From the NCBI GenBank assembly GCA_034716415.1, contig JAYEJB010000007.1:1-5696 (forward strand): 5,696 nucleotides of DNA, in the 5' to 3' direction. A program made the position numbers and the translations under genes. The notes beneath the pieces were generated by a model. That model was not told the origin of the DNA, did not search any database, and worked only from the letters and a program-made list of their open reading frames with translations. This stretch comes from JAYEJB01 sp034716415. Its GTDB lineage: Bacteria > Patescibacteriota > Patescibacteriia > SG8-24. Positions 1 to 5,696 of this stretch are shown one piece after another. Numbering within the stretch: position 1 is the first letter of the stretch; each line of letters opens with the position of its first letter.

Positions 1-34
1 TCTCAAGTAGGGCGTAACTAGGCTAGCTGACATG

Positions 35-65
35 AGTATATCATGGCAGGAAGGGCTGACACCAA
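35..65 (-). promoter_or_regulatory. Candidate promoter firing left, out of the window
   Basis: On the minus strand the hexamer TATACT (35-40) is preceded by TGA (41-43), giving an extended -10 element with five of six consensus bases. A weak -35, TTGGTG (60-65), lies 19 nt upstream. Transcription would start near position 28 and leave the window. It lies downstream of the fusA terminator, so it would serve a separate unit whose gene is not visible. Nothing else in positions 1-137 could be supported. Confidence 0.35.
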
Positions 66-137
66 GGACTGTTCTGCACTCATAAGGACCCCCTCCCCGG
101 ATTGCGTCGTCGTTCCACCCGGGATTTCTTGGAACAT

Positions 138-167
138 AAAAACCGCCCCGTCTGACGGAGCGGTTTT
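138..167 (-). terminator. Intrinsic terminator of the rpsL-rpsG-fusA operon
   Basis: AAAACCGC (139-146) pairs with GCGGTTTT (160-167). The stem continues as CCGT (148-151) with ACGG (155-158) after one mismatch, closing a three-base loop. Read on the minus strand, the hairpin runs into TTTTT (138-142). It begins 20 nt past the fusA stop codon. The opposite strand also leaves the stem in TTTT, so some bidirectional activity is possible. Confidence 0.9.
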
Positions 168-187
168 AACCTTAAACCTGATAAATC

Positions 188-2281
<2,094 letters not shown>

Positions 2282-2304
2282 ATTTATCTGGAAAAATGAG
2301 CAAA

Positions 2305-2772
<468 letters not shown>

Positions 2773-2791
2773 AGTATTACCGGTTCAACTT

Positions 2792-3217
2792 CTACTTAGA
2801 CGCCTTCGGTTTCTTAGCACCGTAGAGCGAGCGGCTCTTCTTCCGGTCGGCCACGCCCTGCGCGTCATAGACGCCGCGGACGATGTGATAACGCACACCC
2901 GGAAGGTCCTTGACCCTGCCGCCGCGAAGCATGACGATGCTGTGCTCCTGGAGGTTGTGTCCGATGCCCGGGATGTACGCAGTGACCTCCTGACCGTTCG
3001 ACAGACGGACACGAGCGATTTTCCGGAGGGCCGAGTTCGGCTTCTTCGGAGTCATCGTGGTGACCTTGACGCAGACGCCGCGCTTGAACGGCGATCCCTT
3101 CGGCAGGTCGGTCTTCTTCCTGTGCAAGGTGTCCTGCGTGAACTGCAGGGCAGGCGTCTTGGACTTCGCCTTGCTGGTTTTACGTCCTTTGCGGACGAGC
3201 TGATTTATTGTCGGCAT
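2792..3217 (-). CDS. rpsL: 30S ribosomal protein S12
   Basis: S12 lies at the 30S decoding centre and helps monitor codon-anticodon pairing. The 141-residue protein starts PTINQLVRKGR and carries TPKKPNSA (56-63), GHNLQEHS (86-93) and RGGRVKDLPGVRYH (98-111). The lysines matching E. coli K43 and K88 fall at about 58 and 103 and are both intact, so no classical streptomycin-resistance change is present. Between about residues 24 and 45 it has some 15 more residues than the E. coli protein; Bacillus S12 has a comparable insertion, so this is not unique. It is the first gene of the str operon. A weak AGGA lies about 13 nt before the ATG at 3215-3217, and the stop is TAG. Confidence 0.98.
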   Translation of the reverse strand: MPTINQLVRKGRKTSKAKSKTPALQFTQDTLHRKKTDLPKGSPFKRGVCVKVTTMTPKKPNSALRKIARVRLSNGQEVTAYIPGIGHNLQEHSIVMLRGGRVKDLPGVRYHIVRGVYDAQGVADRKKSRSLYGAKKPKASK

Positions 3218-3255
3218 ATAAACAAAAAATTCCTAGACCAAACGCGGCATTCTTC

Positions 3256-3320
3256 CCTCAAATGGCGGTAATTCGCGCCTTTCTTGAGGTACTGCCCCGT
3301 CGGCTGCCGCCTTTGAGCGG
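3256..3320 (-). promoter_or_regulatory. Structured mRNA leader of the rpsL operon
   Basis: The leader between promoter and rpsL can form two hairpins on the minus strand. The first pairs 3317-3320 with 3307-3310 (CCGC/GCGG, six-base loop). The second pairs CCTCAA (3284-3289) with TTGAGG (3256-3261) around an inner GGCG/CGCC stem (3276-3279 with 3264-3267). The segment TTTGAG (3257-3262) can instead pair with CTCAAA (3312-3317), so the two folds compete. No T-run follows directly, so this is not an ordinary terminator. A role in operon autoregulation is inference. Confidence 0.45.
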
Positions 3321-3344
3321 ACTATATTTGTTAAGCGTGTCCCC

Positions 3345-3373
3345 ACACTACCGCGCAGCCGCGATATTGTCAA
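3345..3373 (-). promoter_or_regulatory. Sigma-70-type promoter of the rpsL-rpsG-fusA operon
   Basis: A perfect -35 TTGACA (3368-3373) is followed at 17 nt by TAGTGT (3345-3350), which keeps the most conserved first, second and last -10 bases. Transcription would start near 3338, giving a leader of about 120 nt. A second -10 candidate, TATAGT (3321-3326), has a better hexamer but no good -35. The promoter begins 10 nt after the T-run of the preceding terminator, which supports its position. Confidence 0.7.
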
Positions 3374-3383
3374 GATTTGGAGT

Positions 3384-3409
3384 AAAAAGCCGACCCTTAT
3401 GGGACCGGC
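3384..3409 (-). terminator. Intrinsic terminator of the CxxC/coiled-coil gene
   Basis: On the minus strand GCCG (3406-3409) and CCC (3401-3403) pair with CGGC (3389-3392) and GGG (3394-3396) around a four-base loop, leaving a small internal bulge. The stem runs into TTTTT (3384-3388). It starts 12 nt after the stop of the 3422-3790 gene and separates it from the rpsL operon. Confidence 0.85.
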
Positions 3410-3421
3410 ACTTCGAGAGCC

Positions 3422-3790
3422 TCATTCAGCTTCCGCCTGCAACTCGGCGATTTTGCGTTTAACGGAAATCAAGCGACTCCGGGACCACGAAATGGTTCCT
3501 TCCAGATCCCGCTTCTCCTCTTCCAGTTTCTGGAGCTCTTCCTGACGATGAGCCTCGATGCAGGAGACCAGAATGATCCGCCGATCCTTGGAAATAGCCT
3601 CCCCGCTCTGTAGCAGTCCGCGAACCATGGCTGAAATCCGGGAATCGGATCTGCCCATGCGGGACCAGATGACCTCGAACGCCAGGTCGTCGTAACTGAT
3701 GCCCGGCCAGCCCGCCTGCTTGAGGGCCCGGATGATCTTGAGTTTGAGCGCATTCCTTTCCCGCTCACAATGAACGCATGCTGTCGTCAT
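3422..3790 (-). CDS. Small hypothetical protein: CxxC, possible winged helix, C-terminal coiled coil
   Basis: The function is not recognised. The 122-residue protein opens with MTTACVHCERE, so a single CxxC (C5, C8) sits near the N-terminus. Residues about 13-75 look like a compact helical domain ending in KDRRIILV, which could be the wing of a winged helix; this is inference from pattern only. Residues about 78-122 are rich in E, K, R and L with heptad-like spacing (EELQKLEEEKRDLEG) and probably form a coiled coil, suggesting self-association. There is no signal peptide or membrane segment. The start at 3788-3790 is fixed by GGAGG six bases upstream; longer in-frame starts would run back across the promoter and terminator. 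It is a monocistronic unit with its own promoter (3813-3841) and terminator (3384-3409). A DNA- or RNA-binding regulator is one possibility. Confidence 0.8.
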   Translation of the reverse strand: MTTACVHCERERNALKLKIIRALKQAGWPGISYDDLAFEVIWSRMGRSDSRISAMVRGLLQSGEAISKDRRIILVSCIEAHRQEELQKLEEEKRDLEGTISWSRSRLISVKRKIAELQAEAE

Positions 3791-3796
3791 TATCGA

Positions 3797-3806
3797 CCTC
3801 CAATCT
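3797..3806 (-). promoter_or_regulatory. Strong ribosome-binding site deciding the start at 3790
   Basis: AGATTGGAGG on the minus strand places GGAGG (3797-3801) six bases before the ATG. The identical ten bases precede the neighbouring hypothetical gene at 4145-4154. By contrast, rpsG, fusA and rpmB show no clear Shine-Dalgarno sequence and rpsL only a weak one. Confidence 0.85.
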
Positions 3807-3812
3807 ATGCAG

Positions 3813-3841
3813 ATTAAATCACTCCACGGAACCATCGTCAA
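3813..3841 (-). promoter_or_regulatory. Promoter of the CxxC/coiled-coil gene
   Basis: TTGACG (3836-3841) and TTTAAT (3813-3818) are separated by exactly 17 nt, and TGA (3819-3821) immediately before the -10 supplies an extended -10 element. The start point would be near 3806, so the transcript would have a leader of only about 16 nt, starting close to or within the AGATTGGAGG ribosome-binding context. The -35 lies 1 nt past the T-run of the preceding terminator. Confidence 0.75.
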
Positions 3842-3842
3842 C

Positions 3843-3862
3843 AAAAAACGGCCGAAGCCGTT
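3843..3862 (-). terminator. Intrinsic terminator of the protease and 92-aa protein unit
   Basis: On the minus strand AACGGC (3857-3862) pairs perfectly with GCCGTT (3847-3852) around a TTCG tetraloop (3853-3856) and runs into TTTTTT (3843-3848). The first stem base is the last base of the TGA stop codon of the 3862-4140 gene, so coding sequence and terminator overlap by one base. The opposite strand has no T-run. Confidence 0.92.
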
Positions 3863-4140
3863 CAACCTAGTATCGACAGCCACTTGATCAGCTGGCGATG
3901 GTGCTTACCCGGAAGATAAGCCGGTAAGGTTCTGTCGAAACGCCGGAATATATCAGCGAGCACATCGATGTTGCTGCCATCGAAGATGTATCTATCTTCA
4001 TCGCCCACATCACCGAACGCGACCAGGAGGTCAGCTGCACTCATCATACTACTCTTATCACCCAGCTCTCGACGCAAATTATCGAGCGTCTCGTTCACCA
4101 GTGATACGGACGGTCTCTTCCCGTCCTGCTGTTCTTTCAT
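3862..4140 (-). CDS. Hypothetical 92-aa soluble protein
   Basis: No family is recognised. The start at 4138-4140 is chosen because GGAGG lies four bases upstream; an in-frame start at 4191 would overlap the end of the protease gene and lacks this site. The N-terminal 20 residues are polar (MKEQQDGKRPSVSLVNETLD). A helical middle follows, then an acidic stretch GDVGDEDRYIFDGSNID (about residues 44-60) and a helical basic C-terminus (DIFRRFDRTLPAYLPGKHHR). There is no cysteine, signal peptide or membrane segment. It begins 40 nt after the stop of the M50 protease gene with no terminator or convincing promoter between, so the two are probably cotranscribed. It ends directly at a terminator hairpin. 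A functional link to the protease is possible but rests on position alone. Confidence 0.72.
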   Translation of the reverse strand: MKEQQDGKRPSVSLVNETLDNLRRELGDKSSMMSAADLLVAFGDVGDEDRYIFDGSNIDVLADIFRRFDRTLPAYLPGKHHRQLIKWLSILG

Positions 4141-4144
4141 TATG

Positions 4145-4154
4145 CCTCCAATCT
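4145..4154 (-). promoter_or_regulatory. Ribosome-binding site deciding the start at 4140
   Basis: AGATTGGAGG on the minus strand puts GGAGG (4145-4149) four bases before the ATG. It matches all ten bases of the site in front of the 3422-3790 gene. Confidence 0.8.
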
Positions 4155-4180
4155 GGAAGATGTGATCTGCGCGAGAGAAA

Positions 4181-4825
4181 TCACAGTCCACCGAGTGCGA
4201 AGACCGTATTGATCGCCGCGCTGAAGATGATGGCCAGGATGTGCAGGTTCAGGAGATAGTCGGCGAAGATGATCAACAGAAGCACCATCGGACCGCGTGT
4301 CTCAAGCCAGACGAGGGTGTTGCGATACTTCGGTGCGGTCAGTAGCGCGTGCAGGAGTTTCGAACCGTCGAGCGGCGGAACCGGAATGAAATTGAAGATA
4401 CCGAGCACGACATTGACCATGACGAGAAGAGTCAGGAACAGCACCAGGAGATTCGAGGAAGACATCAGGAACGTGACGACCGCCAGCCGCAAAAGCAGCA
4501 GGTAGATACCGGCCATCAGGAAATTCGAGATCGGACCCGCGAGCGCGACCATTACCGGTCCCCACTTACCGTACTTGAGATTGTACGGATTGAACGGCAC
4601 GGGCTTGGCCCAGCCGATGACCGGGAAACCGGAAACAGCGCCGATGAGCGGTACCAGGATAGTGCCGACCGGATCGATGTGCGCGATCGGATTCAGGGTG
4701 AGACGACCGGCGTTCTTGGCCGTATGGTCCCCTAAATAATACGCGACCAGCGCGTGACAGTATTCATGCGTCGAAAGCGAGATCAAGAGCGCGGCGAGCG
4801 CGACTAAAACAAAAGCGATATTCAC
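4181..4825 (-). CDS. M50-family site-2 protease (intramembrane zinc metalloprotease)
   Basis: The protein is a polytopic membrane metalloprotease that should cut substrates within or near the membrane; its natural substrate cannot be read from sequence. At 214 residues it has the usual length of the compact S2P type without a PDZ domain. The zinc motif HEYCH (20-24, catalytic E21) lies in the first hydrophobic helix. The third zinc ligand is expected at D153 in the family motif N-x-x-P-x-P-x-L-D-G (145-154). The family segments GRLTLNPIAHIDPVG (40-54) and GWAKPVPFNPYN (71-82) are present. Hydrophobic segments lie near 4-30, 52-70, 90-115, 125-148, 178-192 and 194-212. The start is GTG at 4823-4825, without a clear Shine-Dalgarno sequence; it is the only start that keeps the first helix intact within the open frame. 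It is divergent from rpmB and followed by the 92-aa gene. Confidence 0.93.
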   Translation of the reverse strand: MNIAFVLVALAALLISLSTHEYCHALVAYYLGDHTAKNAGRLTLNPIAHIDPVGTILVPLIGAVSGFPVIGWAKPVPFNPYNLKYGKWGPVMVALAGPISNFLMAGIYLLLLRLAVVTFLMSSSNLLVLFLTLLVMVNVVLGIFNFIPVPPLDGSKLLHALLTAPKYRNTLVWLETRGPMVLLLIIFADYLLNLHILAIIFSAAINTVFALGGL

Positions 4826-4854
4826 GTGTCTGTTCGTTACGATTCAATACGGCC

Positions 4855-4883
4855 AGTATGCCATTCCTCAGGCAAAAGGTCGA
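4855..4883 (-). promoter_or_regulatory. Candidate promoter of the site-2 protease gene
   Basis: TCGACC (4878-4883) and CATACT (4855-4860) are 17 nt apart on the minus strand. TGG (4861-4863) before the -10 provides an extended -10 element. Each hexamer matches only four of six consensus bases. A start near 4848 would give a leader of about 23 nt before the GTG. Confidence 0.45.
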
Positions 4884-4910
4884 GGGTCCGGCGACCTGGC
4901 TTGGGTGGGC

Positions 4911-4939
4911 TTGCCAAACCCGCGCCCATATGTTAATGT
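4911..4939 (+). promoter_or_regulatory. Candidate promoter of rpmB
   Basis: TTGCCA (4911-4916) is followed at 17 nt by TAATGT (4934-4939), with TGT (4931-4933) forming an extended -10 element. The predicted start near 4946 lies only 7 nt before the ATG at 4953 and 22 nt before the ATG at 4968, which helps to choose between them. Confidence 0.5.
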
Positions 4940-4967
4940 TTCCGCGCTAACGATGAAACCCAGAAAT

Positions 4968-5159
4968 ATGGCCAGGAGATGTGACCTGTGCGGACGCGGC
5001 TCGAACCGGGCGGTGAACCGCAGCCACTCGAACGTGGCGACCAAACGCGAACAGCACGTGAACCTCCAGAAAAAGAAGATCGCCGGCGTAAAAGCCAAGC
5101 TTTGCACCAAGTGTCTGAAGACGCTGACTAAGCGGGCGAGCGAAGTGTTGGCAGCGTAA
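4968..5159 (+). CDS. rpmB: 50S ribosomal protein L28
   Basis: L28 is a small protein of the large ribosomal subunit. From the ATG at 4968 the product has 63 residues and starts MARRCDLCGRG, matching the usual L28 N-terminus. The NRSHSNVATKR stretch (17-27) is the family signature. Two CxxC pairs (C5/C8 and C46/C49) should bind zinc, as in the cysteine-containing L28 forms. Another ATG at 4953 would add five residues (MKPRN); neither start has a Shine-Dalgarno sequence, and the earlier one would leave only about 7 nt of leader. A GTG at 4905 lies within or ahead of the promoter and is unlikely. The gene is monocistronic, divergent from the protease gene, and followed by a terminator. Confidence 0.95.
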   Translation: MARRCDLCGRGSNRAVNRSHSNVATKREQHVNLQKKKIAGVKAKLCTKCLKTLTKRASEVLAA

Positions 5160-5168
5160 TACACCAAT

Positions 5169-5189
5169 AACCGCCTCGAGCGGTTTTTT
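5169..5189 (+). terminator. Intrinsic terminator of rpmB
   Basis: AACCGC (5169-5174) pairs with GCGGTT (5180-5185) around a five-base loop and runs into TTTTTT (5184-5189), starting 9 nt after the rpmB stop. The flanks ACCAA (5162-5166) and TTGGT (5188-5192) could extend the stem. Confidence 0.9.
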
Positions 5190-5207
5190 GGTACGTGTCT
5201 AACATAA

Positions 5208-5243
5208 GTACCTGTCCCTTTTGGGGGACTGGGTGACAGGCAC
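5208..5243 (+). repeat. REP-like imperfect inverted repeat
   Basis: GTACCTGTC (5208-5216) pairs with GACAGGCAC (5235-5243) with one mismatch. Two more C-G pairs follow across a one-base bulge, and the loop is G-rich. The arm resembles short GTGCCTGTCCC-type palindromes that are scattered in many genomes next to REP-associated tyrosine transposases, but no transposase gene is in this window. Assignment to that class is inference. Confidence 0.5.
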
Positions 5244-5287
5244 TATTGGGGTAGAGGGTGACAGGCACTATTGGCACTATTGGGGTA
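5231..5287 (+). repeat. Tandem direct repeats, 19 nt at a 25-nt period plus a partial copy
   Basis: GGGTGACAGGCACTATTGG occurs identically at 5231-5249 and 5256-5274. A partial third copy, GGCACTATTGGGGTA, lies at 5273-5287 and matches 5239-5253. The copies share the right arm of the inverted repeat at 5208-5243, so only the first copy has a pairing partner close by. No open reading frame of plausible coding character crosses the block. Confidence 0.85.
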
Positions 5288-5365
5288 CGTCTGTCTTGGC
5301 AAAGAAAGGGACGAAAGAAACCGCCCGCCCTGCCTGCGCGTGACGGGGTGCCTCGAGCCACAAAG

Positions 5366-5386
5366 AACCGCCGTGGGCGGTTTTTT
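5366..5386 (+). terminator. Second plus-strand intrinsic terminator
   Basis: AACCGCC (5366-5372) pairs perfectly with GGCGGTT (5376-5382) around GTG and runs into TTTTTT (5381-5386). There is no coding gene between the rpmB terminator and this one. It may back up rpmB termination, be a duplicate of the first terminator, or end an unrecognised small RNA. Confidence 0.8.
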
Positions 5387-5390
5387 GGTA

Positions 5391-5423
5391 TCGAAAAACA
5401 GCGGTTCTGCCGCCGTTTTTCGA
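5391..5423 (-). terminator. Terminator of tRNA-Pro, probably bidirectional
   Basis: TCGAAAAAC (5391-5399) pairs perfectly with GTTTTTCGA (5415-5423), and GCGG (5401-5404) with CCGC (5410-5413), with one mismatch between them and a five-base loop. On the minus strand the structure starts immediately after the tRNA CCA and its 3' arm holds TTTTT (5394-5398). The plus strand has a T5 run in the matching position. Confidence 0.8.
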
Positions 5424-5497
5424 TGGTCGGGCTGGAGAGAATCGAACTCTCGACTCACGCACCCCATGCGCGCGTATTACCATTATACTACAGCCCG
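5424..5497 (-). tRNA. tRNA-Pro, anticodon GGG
   Basis: The 74-nt gene folds into a full cloverleaf on the minus strand. The acceptor stem is CGGGCTG with CAGCCCG (7 bp), discriminator A73, and CCA encoded at 5424-5426. The D stem is GTAT/ATAC, the anticodon stem CGCGC/GCGTG with one G-U pair, and the anticodon loop ATGGGGT, giving anticodon GGG, which reads the proline codons CCC and CCU. The variable loop has four bases, and the T arm is GAGAG, TTCGATT, CTCTC. The C1-G72 pair, A73 and G35-G36 are proline identity elements known from bacterial tRNA-Pro. It has its own promoter and a terminator abutting its 3' end. Confidence 0.97.
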
Positions 5498-5517
5498 TAT
5501 TCGTGCTTGCAGGGGTG

Positions 5518-5546
5518 ATTAAACACTTTCGGGAGGAATAAATCAA
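5518..5546 (-). promoter_or_regulatory. Promoter of tRNA-Pro
   Basis: TTGATT (5541-5546) and TTTAAT (5518-5523) are separated by 17 nt on the minus strand. The start would be near 5511, about 14 nt before the mature tRNA 5' end. The -10 hexamer is the same as that of the promoter at 3813-3841. Confidence 0.7.
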
Positions 5547-5593
5547 GGGTTCTATCGCCTATTTTGTCATCTTCTCTTTGAGAGAAACATTTC

Positions 5594-5602
5594 TGCTATC
5601 AT
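5594..5602 (+). promoter_or_regulatory. Candidate extended -10 promoter reading right
   Basis: TGC followed by TATCAT (5597-5602) is an extended -10 with five of six consensus bases. No good -35 lies at 17 nt, and a short inverted repeat TTCTCT/AGAGAA (5572-5586) covers that place. The start would be near 5609, leading to the ATG at 5637. Confidence 0.5.
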
Positions 5603-5636
5603 CCTTGTTATTCTCCCTTTAAAGGAAGGATGTCTT

Positions 5637-5696
5637 ATGCACAGTTTGGGGCAAAAACAGGCAGCCTGTTTCCTGCGGGAAACAGACTGTCTGTTT
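5637..5696 (+). CDS. Possible start of a gene truncated by the window edge
   Basis: An ATG at 5637 is preceded by AAGGAAGG (5622-5629) at seven bases, and an extended -10 promoter lies about 35 nt upstream. The frame stays open for the 20 codons visible (MHSLGQKQAACFLRETDCLF), ending at the window edge. No family can be recognised. Caution is needed, because from 5655 onward the sequence is a palindromic repeat without stop codons in any of the six frames, so openness is weak evidence. An alternative ATG at 5630 is also open, but its ribosome-binding spacing is too short. It could equally be noncoding DNA leading into a repeat array. Confidence 0.35.
   Translation, partial: MHSLGQKQAACFLRETDCLF
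5655..5696 (+). repeat. Paired 17-nt palindromes at a 25-nt period, forming one long hairpin
   Basis: Two palindromes share the pattern AAACAGNCNGNCTGTTT: 5655-5671 and 5680-5696, spaced by eight bases (CCTGCGGG, 5672-5679). Each is self-complementary (7 bp with a 3-base loop; 8 bp with a 1-base loop). Together they also fold as one hairpin: 5655-5664 with 5687-5696 (10 pairs, one G-U), one C/A mismatch, then CTGTTTCC (5666-5673) with GGAAACAG (5678-5685) and a TGCG loop. The repeat ends exactly at the window edge and probably continues. Confidence 0.85.

Noticed and set aside
18..83. Minus-strand 21-codon open frame with a GGAGGG stretch upstream (possible leader peptide)
   Set aside because: It has no recognisable sequence, no promoter of its own upstream, and contains the candidate promoter at 35-65; it is too short to support.
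3791..3883. Longer start for the CxxC/coiled-coil gene
   Set aside because: The added 31 codons would cross the promoter at 3813-3841 and the terminator at 3843-3862, and the internal ATG at 3790 has an ideal GGAGG.
4141..4180. Separate promoter for the 92-aa hypothetical gene in the gap after the protease gene
   Set aside because: No -35 and -10 pair at acceptable spacing could be found in the 40-nt gap or the 3' end of the protease gene; cotranscription is simpler.
5208..5287. CRISPR array
   Set aside because: The repeats are tandem, with at most six bases between the full copies, too few copies and no unique spacers of normal length; no cas gene is in the window.
5258..5522. Overlapping open frames of 74-89 codons on both strands across the repeat block and tRNA-Pro
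   Set aside because: They run through REP-like repeats, two terminators and a complete tRNA gene, and the overlapping frames lack any protein-like signature.
5655..5696. Ordinary intrinsic terminator on the plus strand
   Set aside because: The stem lies downstream of a candidate start codon, has its T bases as part of the paired arm, and repeats as a unit; the bases that follow are not visible, so a terminator call is not supported.

Overview
The window reads as a stretch of bacterial chromosome, most likely from a member of the Candidate Phyla Radiation (Patescibacteria). That placement is an inference. It rests on the overall look of the EF-G, S7 and S12 proteins, a very short zinc-ribbon L28, a compact site-2 protease and small lineage-type hypothetical genes in short, tightly punctuated transcription units. 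Three minus-strand genes appear to end at TGA, and for two of them a terminator lies at or just past that codon. TGA therefore acts as a stop here, which argues against the lineages that recode it as glycine.

Positions 1-3373, all minus strand: a str operon. A TTGACA promoter (about 3345-3373) drives a structured leader of about 120 nt, then rpsL (S12), rpsG (S7) and fusA (EF-G) with gaps of 19 and 23 nt. A rho-independent terminator sits just past fusA (138-167), so tuf is not the immediate next gene. Beyond it, positions 1-137 hold only a candidate promoter firing out of the window to the left.

Positions 3384-4883, minus strand: a small cytoplasmic protein with a CxxC, a possible winged helix and a coiled coil (3422-3790) has its own promoter and terminator. 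Upstream of it lies a 92-aa hypothetical gene (3862-4140), probably cotranscribed with a five- or six-helix M50 site-2 protease (4181-4825). The two hypothetical genes share an identical 10-nt ribosome-binding context. Each unit's promoter starts within about 10 nt of the previous unit's terminator.

Positions 4911-5497: rpmB (L28) on the plus strand is divergent from the protease gene and ends at a terminator. It is followed by a noncoding patch with a REP-like inverted repeat, tandem 19-nt direct repeats and a second plus-strand terminator sharing 14 nt with the first. A tRNA-Pro(GGG) with encoded CCA then runs on the minus strand, with its own promoter and terminator.

Positions 5498-5696: a divergent intergenic region with an extended -10 promoter on the plus strand leads to a possible gene start at 5637. 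The last 42 bases are two 17-nt palindromes at a 25-nt period that together fold into a single hairpin of 18 pairs plus one mismatch. The window stops in what may be a palindromic repeat array. The most intriguing material is this terminal repeat, the repeat and terminator patch after rpmB, and the rpsL leader with competing pairings. Nothing seen amounts to a clear new multi-gene system.
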